The notes under the pieces: model-generated | The model's input: only the letters and a program-made list of their open reading frames with translations | Databases searched by the model: none | Told to the model about the DNA's origin: nothing | Program-made: the position numbers and the translations under genes | Assembly: GCA_027673765.1 (NCBI GenBank) | Contig: JAQDWB010000007.1 | Coordinates: 1 to 64,000, forward strand | Length of the DNA stretch: 64,000 nucleotides | DNA from: Coriobacteriaceae bacterium AM113-163 | GTDB lineage: Bacteria; Actinomycetota; Coriobacteriia; Coriobacteriales; Coriobacteriaceae | Direction: 5' to 3' | Shown: one piece after another, positions 10,810 to 19,896 of the stretch | How positions within the stretch are numbered: the first letter of the stretch is position 1 | How the letters are laid out: every line of letters begins with the position of its first letter

Positions 10810-11811
10810 ATGGATACACTGCTCGAGGCCATTGACGTTTGCGATGTCGATGGCTTTTGCTTTGGCAACTATACCGACGAGGAGGCCGGCACCGGCTGTA
10901 CCGCAATCGTGGCGCCCGAGGGCGCCACCGGCGGCGTTGACGTTCGCGGCGGTGCTCCAGCATCGCGCGAAACCGACCTGCTGCGACCCGAGAACACCGT
11001 CGACAAGGTCCACGCCGTCTGCCTTTCGGGCGGATCGGCCTTTGGTCTAGAGGCCGCAAGCGGCGTCGCCCGCGAGCTCGAGAGCCGCGGCATCGGCCTG
11101 CCCGTCGGCCCCACGCAGGTGCCTATCGTGTGCTCCAGCTGCATCTTCGACCTCGCCTTTGGCGACCCCACCGTGCGCCCCGACATTGAGGCGGGCATCG
11201 CCGCCGTGCGCGAGGCGCTCGACAACACCCCCACCACGCTCGAGCAGGGCAATGTAGGTGCCGGCACGGGTGCCACCGTCGGAAAGCTCATGGGGCCTGC
11301 CACCTGCATGAAGGCCGGCCTTGGCGCTGCCGCCGTGGCGCTCGGCCCCGTTAAGGTAGGCGCCGTGGTCTCGGTCAACGCCTGCGGCAACGTGGTCGAC
11401 CCCTTCACCGGCGAGTGGGTCGCCGGCATGCGCGCCGCCGCCGATAGCGACCAGATTATCGACATGGAACTCGCAGCCTTTGCCGCCGCCGGATCCATGC
11501 AGATGCCGCTCGACCGCACCAACACCACCATCAGCTGCATCGTCACCAACGTGGAACTCAGTAAGGCACAAGCCACCAAGGTCTCCCAGATGGCCGCTGA
11601 CGCCTACGCACACGCCATCCGTCCCACGCACACCACCAACGACGGCGACACCATCTACACCCTCGCCAGCGGCAAACTGGGCGCCCAGGCAAGCGCCGCC
11701 GTTCCCCTAGACCTGCTGGGCATGCTCGCAGTAAGGGCCCTGGAAACTGCCATCGTAAACGGAGCCAAAACTGCCAAAACCTCCCACGGCATCCCCGGCG
11801 CCGCGAAGTAA
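10810..11811 (+). CDS. P1-family peptidase (DmpA/NylC-like)
   Basis: This 333-aa protein belongs to the self-cleaving N-terminal nucleophile hydrolases related to L-aminopeptidase DmpA and NylC. Landmarks are CLSGGSAFGLEAASGVARELE, GNVGAGTGATVGK and GLGAAAVALG. The segment RTNTTISCIVTN has the Asn-Thr pair where NylC-type members process autocatalytically. The end matches the family (TNDGDTIYTLASGK). The ATG follows GATAGGAG. The substrate is unknown. It is followed by two long palindromic elements that separate it from the converging glycosyltransferase gene. Confidence 0.85.
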   Translation: MDTLLEAIDVCDVDGFCFGNYTDEEAGTGCTAIVAPEGATGGVDVRGGAPASRETDLLRPENTVDKVHAVCLSGGSAFGLEAASGVARELESRGIGLPVGPTQVPIVCSSCIFDLAFGDPTVRPDIEAGIAAVREALDNTPTTLEQGNVGAGTGATVGKLMGPATCMKAGLGAAAVALGPVKVGAVVSVNACGNVVDPFTGEWVAGMRAAADSDQIIDMELAAFAAAGSMQMPLDRTNTTISCIVTNVELSKAQATKVSQMAADAYAHAIRPTHTTNDGDTIYTLASGKLGAQASAAVPLDLLGMLAVRALETAIVNGAKTAKTSHGIPGAAK

Positions 11812-11822
11812 TCCACTCGACC

Positions 11823-11953
11823 GTCGGTCGGAGGCGGGCGGGCGTTACGTTTGCTGCTCTACAGTCCTATGCAAGACGAAGGCCACATTAAGTGGCCTTC
11901 GTCTTGCATGCGGAACTCGCGACAAACGTAACGCCCGCCCGCCTCCGACCGAC
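11823..11953. repeat. Long nested palindrome 1
   Basis: The outer arms (11823-11853 and 11923-11953) are perfect 31-bp inverted repeats. Inside, 11869-11886 and 11892-11909 form a perfect 18-bp stem with an ATTAA loop. The inner and outer stems are separated by unpaired stretches of about 15 and 13 bases. It lies 12 bp past the P1 peptidase stop, between converging genes, and has no U-run, so it is not a simple terminator. Confidence 0.85.
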
Positions 11954-12046
11954 TACCAACCAAATTCTTTTCAGCCCAGGCCCCTGTGTACCGCGCGTCT
12001 AAGATCTTCAAATTCAGACAGCCTGACAATTGATTCTTATAGCAGA

Positions 12047-12156
12047 GGCCCCTTGGCCTTTAGTTTGATACAAGTTCCGCACGAGTCGGAAAGCACTAAA
12101 TGTGCTTTCCGTGCGAGCAGGACTGTTCGCAGTAGCAAACTAAAGGCCAAGGGGCC
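12047..12156. repeat. Long nested palindrome 2
   Basis: Perfect 21-bp outer arms (12047-12067 and 12136-12156) enclose a 9-bp stem GGAAAGCAC/GTGCTTTCC (12088-12096, 12102-12110) with a TAAAT loop. That inner stem is extended by CGCAC/GTGCG across a bulge. The whole element is flanked by a further 16-bp inverted pair (12001-12016 and 12194-12209). The second copy of that pair is the 3-prime end of the glycosyltransferase gene. Confidence 0.8.
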
Positions 12157-12188
12157 CAGTCAACCTATCAGCAGCGATTACTCAGCAG

Positions 12189-13220
12189 CTAGTTGAATTT
12201 GAAGATCTTTGAGGCAAGACGGTATAGGCCGAGTGTGGTTTTGTCCCCGGCACGACCGCGCAGGTTGGTGAAGAACCCGACCACGCCGTAGCGGGCACGA
12301 CGATACATGCGCTCGTCGTAGGCCTTCAAATCATTCCACAGCGTCTTTAGGCGCTCGTCGGCGCAATCTTCCTCAGAAAGCTTGGTGAGCACCGAGCAGA
12401 TCGCCATCATCATGGTGAAGTAGCCCATCATGTACGAACGCAGACGCGACGACTCAACATCGCTGTACAGGTGGTACGACTCCATCATGATACGCGTAAC
12501 ACGGAACTGCTGGTCCAGACGCTTGACCATCGTTGCCTCGTTGACGCTCTGGCCTTCGCGACCGATAAAGTAGCGGTAGAGGTCAATGTCGGCGTAGTAC
12601 ATGGTCTTGCAACGCGGCAGCGGTACGTAGGCGTAGATGTTGTCCACATAGAACGTGTGCGGCGGCATGGGAAGGTTGGACTCGCGCAGCACATCCGTGC
12701 GATAGCACAGGCTGTGCATGAGTAGGTTCTGGTCCAGGCGGAAATGACCGATCTGATCCCAGGAAAAGATCTTCTTGCGCGGCAGGGCAAATTTGTAGCC
12801 AATAGCGGTATGCGTGCCCTCGTAAACTTTCTCGTACACGTAGTTCGAGATAAACAGGTCAACGCGCTGGTCGCGCTCCTCAAAGCCACGCAGAATCGAC
12901 AGCATGGTCGAAAGGGCAGCGCCGTCAAGCCAGTCGTCCGAGTCGACAACCTTGTAGTAGGTGCCCTGCGCCTCGCGCAGACCCGAAAGGACGGCAATAC
13001 CGTGACCGCCATTCTCCTGGTGTACCGCGCGAATGATACCGGGATAACGTGCCTCCCACTCATCGGCCTTGGCGGCCGTCTCGTCCTTGGAGCCGTCGTC
13101 CACCACGATAATCTCGATATCGGTGGCGTAATTGCTCCCCTCCAAGATGGAGATGATGCAATGGTCCATGTCCTTGGCGGCGTTATACGAGGGAATACCG
13201 AATGTTATGACTTTATGCAT
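12189..13220 (-). CDS. Glycosyltransferase family 2
   Basis: This predicted cytoplasmic GT-A enzyme adds a sugar to a surface glycan. The 343-aa protein starts with VITFGIPSYNAAKDMDHCI. It has VVDDGSKDETA and the metal-binding region YKVVDSDDWLDGAAL typical of GT2. There are no transmembrane segments. The start at 13220 overlaps the last codons and stop of glf (ATGCATAA), so the two are translationally coupled. With UDP-galactopyranose mutase next door it may transfer galactofuranose, but this is inference; GT2 enzymes are diverse. Confidence 0.85.
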   Translation of the reverse strand: MHKVITFGIPSYNAAKDMDHCIISILEGSNYATDIEIIVVDDGSKDETAAKADEWEARYPGIIRAVHQENGGHGIAVLSGLREAQGTYYKVVDSDDWLDGAALSTMLSILRGFEERDQRVDLFISNYVYEKVYEGTHTAIGYKFALPRKKIFSWDQIGHFRLDQNLLMHSLCYRTDVLRESNLPMPPHTFYVDNIYAYVPLPRCKTMYYADIDLYRYFIGREGQSVNEATMVKRLDQQFRVTRIMMESYHLYSDVESSRLRSYMMGYFTMMMAICSVLTKLSEEDCADERLKTLWNDLKAYDERMYRRARYGVVGFFTNLRGRAGDKTTLGLYRLASKIFKFN

Positions 13221-14415
13221 GGCAGGCGATAATCTCATCCGAAAGATCGAGGGCGGAATTGGTCACGGCGTCCATATCGTAGTAACGATACTCGGCCAGA
13301 CGACCCACCGGGTGGAAGTTCGTCAGGTTCTGGACGCGCTCAAGATAGCGTTCATAGAGCTCACGGTTCTCGGGCTCTAGAATGGCGTAGTACGGCGTCT
13401 CGCCCGAGCCGGGCGTATAGGCCTTGGAGTACTCCTTCATGATGGTGGTCTTGCCGGGCAGGACCTGACCGGTCATGTTCTTGAACTCGGTGATACGCGT
13501 GTAATCCTCGCTCGTGGTGTAATTGACGGTGCCCACGGGCTGGAACTGGTCCATATCGAGCGTCTCGAACTTCATATCGAGCGTACGGTACGGCAGCGCG
13601 CCCAGGTCGAGGTTGAACAGCTCATCGAGCGGACCGGTATAGACGATCTCGCCGCCGTAGACCTTGCCGTCGACCTTGACGGTTGTCTCGTCGATCTCGA
13701 AGAGATCGCGAGCATCCACGTCGCAGAACACATCAATCAGGTCGTGGTCGAGCATGTGCTCAAACAGCGCCGTGTAGCCATCCTGCGGCATACCCTGGAA
13801 GGGGGCCTGCGGGAAGTAGCGGTCATCGTCGCCCACAAAGACGGGAACGCGGCCGGTGATCGAGGGATCGATCTGGTCGGGCGTCTGGCCCCACTGCTTC
13901 ATGGTGTAATGCAAAAAGACGTTCTCGTAGACGTAATCGGCGACCTCGGCCAAGTCGGGGTCGTTCTTCTTACGCAGCTCCATGATGGGCACTTTGACAT
14001 CCTTGCCAAAGGTCTCCACGAGCTTCTGATACAGCTCCTCGCCGCGCTCATCACCAAAGGCGAGCTTGAGACTCGCATGGTTGAAGGGCACGGGCATAAG
14101 GGTACCGTTGATGTTGGCGAGCACCTTGTGCTGATAATCCGTCCACTTGGTAAAGCGCGACAGGAAATTATGCACGCGCTCGTTAAAGGTGTGATAGATA
14201 TGCGGACCGTACTCGTGGATCAGGATTCCGGCCTCGTCAGTGCAGTCATAGGCATTGCCCGCAATGTGGCTACGGCGCTCCAAAACGGCAACACGATAGC
14301 CGATGGTCTCGGCAAGACGGCGGGCGCAAACGGCACCGGCATATCCAGCACCGACGACAATCATGTCGTACGCGCCGGCGTTAAAGCCTTCAGGCAGGCC
14401 TGAGGTAATCTGCAT
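13213..14415 (-). CDS. glf: UDP-galactopyranose mutase
   Basis: This flavoenzyme interconverts UDP-galactopyranose and UDP-galactofuranose, the donor for galactofuranose in capsules or wall glycans. The 400-aa protein has the FAD-binding IVVGAGYAGAVCARRLAE. It also has AGNAYDCTDEAGILIHEYGPHIYHT, split by the conserved flavin-contacting His residues, and the TGRVPVFVGDDDRYFPQ loop. The C-terminal end FHPVGRLAEYRYYDMDAV is typical. AAGGAGTATCG precedes the ATG at 14415. It is the first gene of a two-gene unit with the glycosyltransferase. Confidence 0.95.
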   Translation of the reverse strand: MQITSGLPEGFNAGAYDMIVVGAGYAGAVCARRLAETIGYRVAVLERRSHIAGNAYDCTDEAGILIHEYGPHIYHTFNERVHNFLSRFTKWTDYQHKVLANINGTLMPVPFNHASLKLAFGDERGEELYQKLVETFGKDVKVPIMELRKKNDPDLAEVADYVYENVFLHYTMKQWGQTPDQIDPSITGRVPVFVGDDDRYFPQAPFQGMPQDGYTALFEHMLDHDLIDVFCDVDARDLFEIDETTVKVDGKVYGGEIVYTGPLDELFNLDLGALPYRTLDMKFETLDMDQFQPVGTVNYTTSEDYTRITEFKNMTGQVLPGKTTIMKEYSKAYTPGSGETPYYAILEPENRELYERYLERVQNLTNFHPVGRLAEYRYYDMDAVTNSALDLSDEIIACHA

Positions 14416-14513
14416 CGATACTCCTTGTCAAAAGCCACGGGCTCGTTAGCTGGGCTTTTCTCGAACATTCTTCGAGACATATTTATCAGAGCGATTATAG
14501 CGCTAATGCGTCC

Positions 14514-14519
14514 TATAAT
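14514..14519 (+). promoter_or_regulatory. -10 element upstream of pta
   Basis: A perfect TATAAT lies 128 bp before the pta start. No good -35 match is seen 17 bp upstream. A transcript from here would pass through the hairpin at 14573-14595. Confidence 0.4.
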
Positions 14520-14572
14520 GAGCTTGCCACACAAGGAAAGCTCAAGCACCGCGGCGTACATAATTGAAAGGT

Positions 14573-14595
14573 AAACCCGCTAGCAGCGGGTTTAT
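14573..14595 (+). terminator. Terminator-like hairpin in the pta leader
   Basis: AAACCCGC(T) pairs with (A)GCGGGTTT around AGC and is followed by ATT. It is 52 bp before the pta start, so it may be a weak attenuator or a processed 5-prime hairpin. Confidence 0.4.
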
Positions 14596-14646
14596 TCGTG
14601 AACAGCCGGGCGCCTGGAGCTTAGCGAAACGCTTGCAAGGAGTAAC

Positions 14647-15627
14647 ATGAGCGATTTCCTAAACCGTATGAAGTCTGCCGCCAAGGCCGACCTTAAGACC
14701 ATCGTCCTGCCCGAGGGCGAGGATCCGCGCACCATCGTCGCGGCCAACAAGATCATCGAGGAAGGCCTGGCCAACATCGTCATCCTGGGCGATCCCAACG
14801 AGATCAACGTTCCCGGCGCCACCGTCATCGACCCGCGCAATGCCGAGAAGCACGAGGAGTACGCACAGAAGTTTGCCGAGCTCCGCGCCAAGAAGGGCGT
14901 TACCATCGAGCAGGCTCGCGCCCAGGTGATGGACGCCACCTACTTTGGCACCATGATGGTCAAGATGGGCGACGCCGACGGCCTGGTCTCCGGCGCCTGC
15001 CACTCCACCGCCGACACCCTGCGCCCCGCGCTTCAGATCCTCAAGACCGCCCCGGGCACCAAGCTGGTCTCGGCCTTCTTCGTGATGTGCACCGACACCC
15101 CGCAGTTCGGCACCGACGGCACGCTGATCTTCGCCGACTGCGGCCTCAACATCAACCCGTCCTCTGACGAGCTCTCCGAGATCGCCATCGCCTCGGCCCA
15201 CTCCTGGTCCACCTTTATGGGCAATGTTGAGCCGCACGTGGCCATGCTCTCCTACTCCACCATGGGCTCCGCCGGTGGCGAGGTCGCCAAGAAGGTCCAG
15301 GAGGCCGTGAAGTTCTGCAAGGAGAAGGCACCCGAGCTCGCCATCGACGGCGACCTGCAGCTCGATGCTGCTATCGTCCCCACCGTCGCCCAGCTCAAGG
15401 CTCCCGGCTCCTCCGTCGCCGGTAAGGCCAACGTGCTCGTGTTCCCCGACCTCGAGGCCGGCAACATCGGCTACAAGCTGGTCCAGCGCTTCGCCGGCGC
15501 CGACGCTTACGGCCCCATTCTGCAGGGCATCGCCAAGCCGGTCAACGACCTGTCGCGCGGCTGCTCTGCCGACGACATCGTGGGTGTCGTAGCCATCACC
15601 GCCGTCCAGGCTCAGATGGCTGAATAG
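14647..15627 (+). CDS. pta: Phosphate acetyltransferase
   Basis: It converts acetyl-CoA plus phosphate to acetyl phosphate, the first step of the acetate-forming, ATP-yielding pathway finished by the neighbouring acetate kinases. The 326-aa protein is the short single-domain form. It starts FLNRMKSAAKADLKTIVLPEGEDPR and has VSGACHSTADTLRPALQI. The signature SYSTMGSAGGEVAKKV and the C-terminal NDLSRGCSADDIVGVVAITA follow. AAGGAGTAAC precedes the ATG. It converges with ackA across a long palindromic element. Confidence 0.95.
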   Translation: MSDFLNRMKSAAKADLKTIVLPEGEDPRTIVAANKIIEEGLANIVILGDPNEINVPGATVIDPRNAEKHEEYAQKFAELRAKKGVTIEQARAQVMDATYFGTMMVKMGDADGLVSGACHSTADTLRPALQILKTAPGTKLVSAFFVMCTDTPQFGTDGTLIFADCGLNINPSSDELSEIAIASAHSWSTFMGNVEPHVAMLSYSTMGSAGGEVAKKVQEAVKFCKEKAPELAIDGDLQLDAAIVPTVAQLKAPGSSVAGKANVLVFPDLEAGNIGYKLVQRFAGADAYGPILQGIAKPVNDLSRGCSADDIVGVVAITAVQAQMAE

Positions 15628-15642
15628 CTTACATATCCCCTC

Positions 15643-15769
15643 GGGACCCTGCAGGGCAAAGCTCTGAAAACGTCCTCGGACATGCAAAGAGGCTCCGCTG
15701 CGCGCTTCGCGCGGCGGAGCCTCTTTGCGTCCTGCGGAATGTTTTCAGAGCTTTGCCCTGCAGGGTCCC
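15643..15769. repeat. Long nested palindrome 3
   Basis: Perfect 29-bp outer arms (15643-15671 and 15741-15769) enclose a perfect 15-bp stem (15684-15698 and 15714-15728) capped by TGCGCGCTTCGCGC. The architecture matches the elements at 11823 and 12047 although the sequence differs. It starts 15 bp past the pta stop. Confidence 0.85.
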
Positions 15770-15917
15770 TGCCGTCACGCAGCAGTCAGGGAATCTGGAG
15801 TGGGCGGCGGCTTGGCTACGAGCTGGGGCTGAGGATCTGAACGAATGGGTGACGTTGCTGGGAGCGCAGGCGTTGCCGGCGATGATCACTTTGGAACTGG
15901 AATTTCCGCCTGCTAGT

Positions 15918-15954
15918 AAAAAGGCCTCCGGGCTGTTGCTCTGGAGGCCTTTTT
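15918..15954 (-). terminator. Bidirectional terminator between pta and ackA
   Basis: AAAAAGGCCTCC pairs with GGAGGCCTTTTT around a 13-base loop, giving U-runs in both directions. It closes the ackA transcript. Confidence 0.8.
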
Positions 15955-15974
15955 GTCAATTACAGACGAATGCG

Positions 15975-17153
15975 TTAGTTGTTCTTGGTCAGACGCTCGA
16001 CGTCGTGGGCGATCATGTATTCCTCGTCGGTGGGGATGACCATGACCGTGACGGAAGAGCCGGCGGCGCTGATGACCTGCGGGCCGTTGCCCACGGCCTC
16101 GCGGTTCTTGTTGTTGTCGATGCGCACGCCCAGCCACTCAAAGCAGTCGCAGAAGGCCTTGCGGATCGACCAGTCATTCTCGCCGATGCCGGCGGTAAAG
16201 GTAATGGTGTCCACGCCCGCCATGGAGGCAATCATGGAACCAGCCTGCTGCATGGCCTTGTATGCGAACATATCGAAGGCGAGCAGGCAACGCTCGTCAC
16301 CCTCGGAAGCGCGCGTACGAATGTCACGGGCATCGTTGGAGATACCCGAGATGGCAAGCAGACCGGACTGCTTGTTCATCATGTCGTCGACTTCCTGGTA
16401 ACTGTAGCCGCCCTCGCGCTGCAGATAGCACACAGTGGCCGGGTCGATGGAACCGCAACGGGTACCCATCATCAGGCCGTCGAGCGGTGTGAGACCCATC
16501 GTGGTGTCGCGGCACACACCATCCTCGATGGCGGCAAGCGAGGCGCCGTTGCCCAAATGGCACGAGAGCAGGCGGTGGCAGCGCGAGCCCAGAATCTCCT
16601 TGGCCATCATCCACTCGTAGCGGTGGCTCGTACCGTGGGCGCCGTACTTGCGCACGTGGTACTTGTCGCACACGTCCTTGGGCAGCGCATAGGTGTAGGC
16701 AACCTCGGGCATGGTCATGTGGAACGAGGTGTCGAAGACGGCCACGTTGGGCAGCTCCGGATACTTCTCGCGGCAATATTCGATTGCCGCGGCCTCGCCG
16801 TAATTGTGCAGCGGGGCGAGCGGTGCAACCTCAAGAATCTTAGCCATGACCTCATCGTCGACGACCGCGGAATCATCGAAGTGCCAGCCACCCTGAACGA
16901 TACGGTGGCCGATGCCATCGATCGTAAAGTCGGTCTTCTCGAGCTCCTCGAGCACGCGCGCAATGGCGCAGCGATGATCGGGAAAAGGAATCTCCTCGGT
17001 CAGCTTGGCACCACCGTTCTCGGAGTGGCCAAAGATGCCCATCTCCGAGCCGATACGCTCGCAGTTGCCCTTGGCGAAAACCTCGCGGGTATCGGTATCC
17101 AAAAGCTGATATTTAAGGCTCGAGCTGCCGGCGTTGACAACAAGTACGTTCAT
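15975..17153 (-). CDS. ackA: Acetate kinase, copy 1
   Basis: This cytoplasmic enzyme transfers the phosphate of acetyl phosphate to ADP, giving acetate and ATP. The 392-aa protein shows the ASKHA-fold signatures VLVVNAGSSSLKYQ, GHRIVQGG, FDTSFHMTMPEVAYTYALP and SCHLGNGASLAAI. It also has DTTMGLTPLDGLMMGTRCG and FTAGIGEN. AAGGAG precedes the ATG. A second full-length paralogue starts 1.3 kb upstream on the same strand. An intervening terminator suggests each has its own transcription start. Confidence 0.95.
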   Translation of the reverse strand: MNVLVVNAGSSSLKYQLLDTDTREVFAKGNCERIGSEMGIFGHSENGGAKLTEEIPFPDHRCAIARVLEELEKTDFTIDGIGHRIVQGGWHFDDSAVVDDEVMAKILEVAPLAPLHNYGEAAAIEYCREKYPELPNVAVFDTSFHMTMPEVAYTYALPKDVCDKYHVRKYGAHGTSHRYEWMMAKEILGSRCHRLLSCHLGNGASLAAIEDGVCRDTTMGLTPLDGLMMGTRCGSIDPATVCYLQREGGYSYQEVDDMMNKQSGLLAISGISNDARDIRTRASEGDERCLLAFDMFAYKAMQQAGSMIASMAGVDTITFTAGIGENDWSIRKAFCDCFEWLGVRIDNNKNREAVGNGPQVISAAGSSVTVMVIPTDEEYMIAHDVERLTKNN

Positions 17154-17261
17154 GAGACTCCTTCGTGATTACAGTACGGTCGGCAAACCTATAAGGCGGC
17201 CGTACCCTTAATAAGAAGTTATCAGAATCCAATAAATAGCTATTAAACTCTTCGCTCAAAG

Positions 17262-17304
17262 AGCGTAAAAGGGGGCTGAACGGCACAAGGCCATCCAGTC
17301 CCCT
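17262..17304 (-). terminator. Terminator after ackA copy 2
   Basis: On the minus strand a stem of GGGG..CTG..GGC with GCC..CAG..CCCC, containing mismatches, is followed by TTTT. It separates the two acetate kinase genes. Confidence 0.5.
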
Positions 17305-17317
17305 CCCCTTGCATCAA

Positions 17318-18496
17318 TTACTTGCCGTTGACAATGCGCTCGACGTCGGAAGCGATCATGAACTCCTCGTCCGTGGGGATGACGAAGATCTTGACCTTGG
17401 AATCCTTGGCGGACAGGCACCAAGCGCCGTCGCCGCGCAGGGCGTTGCGGGCATGATCCATCTTGACGCCCATAAAGGCCAGACGGTCGGCAACGCCGGC
17501 GCGAACGGCCGGAGCGTGCTCACCGATGCCGGCGGTGAAGACCAGCGTGTCCATGCCGCACATGGAAGTGGCCATCTCGGCAGCCTTGGCGGCAATCTTG
17601 TAGACAAACATGTCGAAGGCGAGCTGAGCCTCGGGGTCACCAGCGGCGGCGAGCTCCTCGACGTTGCGGCAGTCGTTGGTCTTGCCGCCGGTCACAGCCA
17701 AAAGACCGGACTTCTTGTTCATCATCTCGTCGACCTCGTCGAAGGTGTAGCCGCCTTCGCGCTGCAGGTAGCACACGGTGGCCGGGTCGATGGAGCCGCA
17801 GCGGGTGCCCATCATGACACCGTCGAGCGGCGTCAAGCCCATGGTGGTGTCCATGCACTTGCCGTCCTCGATGGCGCACAGGGAAGCGCCGGAACCGATG
17901 TGGCACACGACGACCTTGCGAGCCTCGCCGTTGGTCATCTCGGCAACCTTCTTGGAGATGTAGCGGTAGCTGGTGCCGTGGGCGCCGTACTTACGGATGT
18001 GCAGCTTGTCGCAGACGTCCTTGGGCAGGGCGTAGGTCTTGGCGACCTCGGGCATATTGAAGTGGAAAGCAGTATCGTAGACCGTGACGTTGGGCAGGTC
18101 GGGATACTGCTCGAGGCAGTACTCGATAACGTTGGCCTCGGGGTTGTTGTGCAGCGGGGCGAGCGGAGCGACCTCGCGGATCTTGGCGAGGACGTCCTCG
18201 TCGACGAGGGAGGAATCGCCAAAGTACCAACCGCCCTGAACGATACGGTGGCCAATGCCCTCGATCTTGATGCCGTTAGCCTCGAGGTCCTTCAGGACGA
18301 CCTCGATGGCGACCTTGTGGTCGGGGAACTCGATGTTCTCGGTCACCTTCTTGGAGCCGTTGGCAGCGTGGGTGAAGGTACCGCCGGTAAAGCAGACGCG
18401 CTCGCAGGAGCCCTTTGCGGACACCTTGTGGGACTTGGTATCGATGACCTGATACTTAAGGGTCGAAGATCCTGCGTTGACGACCAGAACGTTCAT
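17318..18496 (-). CDS. ackA: Acetate kinase, copy 2
   Basis: A second intact acetate kinase of exactly the same length (392 aa) as copy 1. All family motifs are present (VLVVNAGSSTLKYQ, GHRIVQGG, FHFNMPEVAKTYALP, CHIGSGASLCAI, TTMGLTPLDGVMMGTRCG, FTAGIGEH). The two copies diverge mostly near the N-terminus and the surface. For example, this one has VSAKGSCERVCFTGG where copy 1 has VFAKGNCERIGSEMG. GGGAG precedes the ATG. The copies may differ in substrate (acetate, propionate or butyrate phosphates) or in regulation, and neither shows decay. Confidence 0.94.
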   Translation of the reverse strand: MNVLVVNAGSSTLKYQVIDTKSHKVSAKGSCERVCFTGGTFTHAANGSKKVTENIEFPDHKVAIEVVLKDLEANGIKIEGIGHRIVQGGWYFGDSSLVDEDVLAKIREVAPLAPLHNNPEANVIEYCLEQYPDLPNVTVYDTAFHFNMPEVAKTYALPKDVCDKLHIRKYGAHGTSYRYISKKVAEMTNGEARKVVVCHIGSGASLCAIEDGKCMDTTMGLTPLDGVMMGTRCGSIDPATVCYLQREGGYTFDEVDEMMNKKSGLLAVTGGKTNDCRNVEELAAAGDPEAQLAFDMFVYKIAAKAAEMATSMCGMDTLVFTAGIGEHAPAVRAGVADRLAFMGVKMDHARNALRGDGAWCLSAKDSKVKIFVIPTDEEFMIASDVERIVNGK

Positions 18497-18546
18497 GTGT
18501 CTCCCTACTAACAGGCGGTGTGGCGCCGCCAGGTTACATACGCTTC

Positions 18547-18581
18547 AATAATAAACCCAAACGCCCTCGCGCTCGGGTTTA
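18547..18581 (-). terminator. Terminator of the MFS gene
   Basis: AATAAACCC pairs with GGGTTTATT around a GC-rich loop, and U-rich sequence follows on the minus strand. It lies 36 bp past the MFS stop and before the ackA copy 2 promoter region. Confidence 0.6.
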
Positions 18582-18616
18582 TTGCGTTGATATATAAGTT
18601 ATCGATGCCCAAATAC

Positions 18617-19777
18617 TCATGACCTTTGGCGTGTAAGACGAAAGAGCGCGGGGATATACACAAGGGAAGAAATCCCGAGCGCGACAAGCAATACGACTCG
18701 AATGCCCGCAACGCTACTCAACACAGCGTTGAGCAGATAGAAAAGAACGGCACCCACCGCCACCATCTGGCTTTGAACCGAAATCAGTGAACAGCGCATC
18801 GAAGAATCGGCTGCCTTTTGAAAAATTGAGTATTTAATTGGAGCAAATAACGAGTACGCAACCGTCTGCAGCACATAGAACACGGGCAGCAAATTAGCCG
18901 GAGTAAGGGGAATCAAAAACAAAGCTGTCAGGAAAAGGCGCACGATGCCGCAAATACGCGCAAAGCGGCCCTTGTCGACATGAGCAATCGCACAGGGCAC
19001 AATAAGTCCCATGGAGGCCGAGGCAAGGAGCTGGACCGCAATGGTCACACCCGAAGCGACGGCATTCATTCCGCGACCCGCAAGCAGCAGTGAGAAAAAG
19101 TCTTCCAGGGCGACAAAAGCAAATGCCTGAGAACAGTCCATGATGAACGCTGAACGAAGAATGCCATTACCCGCAATAGCGGTACCGATCATCTTCGGGC
19201 TCATTCCACGCTCAGGTGTCGTCGCAGTGCCCCCTCTTCGCATTTCAGGAATGCAGACAACGACAACCAACGTCAACACCATTGCGATGATATCTGCCGA
19301 AAGACCAATGAGATATGCACCGACGGACGAAATGAAACCGCCCACGCAAGCGGAGATGGCATAAGAGGCATAGAAAACAAATCGCTCAACGACATTAAGT
19401 CTTACGAGCTGGTCCTGAGAGACGCTGTCAATGTAAATCGCTTCGATGGATCCGCTCACACACGCAACGGCAAAACCCTTGAGAGCGAACGCACCGATTA
19501 AAAGCAGGGGAGAACGGACGAGAAGCAGGGCGGCGTAGTATCCAAGCATTCCCACGACGCCAACGAGACCGCTTGTCTTTCGTCCAAACCTATCAGCAAT
19601 ATAGCCAGTGGGAACTTCAAGGATGAACTTGCTCACTTGATATGCAATCATCATGCTAGAAATCGATACCATCGAAAGTCCGACGAACTCAAGGTAGACA
19701 GTTAGAAAATACAAGATGGTGCTGAAGTTCGACAGAAAAACGAACGTCATATAAAGCAAAACCGTACGGTTTTTCAT
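18617..19777 (-). CDS. MFS transporter
   Basis: This predicted twelve-helix major facilitator (386 aa) has an unknown substrate. The loop 2-3 motif is GYIADRFGRKTSGLVG and the hydrophobic segments are evenly spaced. The ATG at 19777 follows GGAGGGCGGAG; a longer frame to 19801 exists. The LysR gene is 119 bp upstream on the same strand and is a plausible regulator. Base composition is a little more AT-rich than the surrounding metabolic genes, which may indicate acquisition. Confidence 0.85.
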   Translation of the reverse strand: MKNRTVLLYMTFVFLSNFSTILYFLTVYLEFVGLSMVSISSMMIAYQVSKFILEVPTGYIADRFGRKTSGLVGVVGMLGYYAALLLVRSPLLLIGAFALKGFAVACVSGSIEAIYIDSVSQDQLVRLNVVERFVFYASYAISACVGGFISSVGAYLIGLSADIIAMVLTLVVVVCIPEMRRGGTATTPERGMSPKMIGTAIAGNGILRSAFIMDCSQAFAFVALEDFFSLLLAGRGMNAVASGVTIAVQLLASASMGLIVPCAIAHVDKGRFARICGIVRLFLTALFLIPLTPANLLPVFYVLQTVAYSLFAPIKYSIFQKAADSSMRCSLISVQSQMVAVGAVLFYLLNAVLSSVAGIRVVLLVALGISSLVYIPALFRLTRQRS

Positions 19778-19896
19778 GCTCCGCCCTCCAAGAGTCAGCA
19801 ATCTAAATCGGAATCTTGGAAAAGCATGAGGGCAAAGCTGTCAGCTATGTGTTACAAGGCGTCAATAATCACTTGATGCCTCGAAGCCAATTAATC

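Noticed and set aside
15753..18511. Two long plus-strand frames opposite the acetate kinase genes
   Set aside because: Both are antisense shadows; the acetate kinase motifs on the minus strand are complete.
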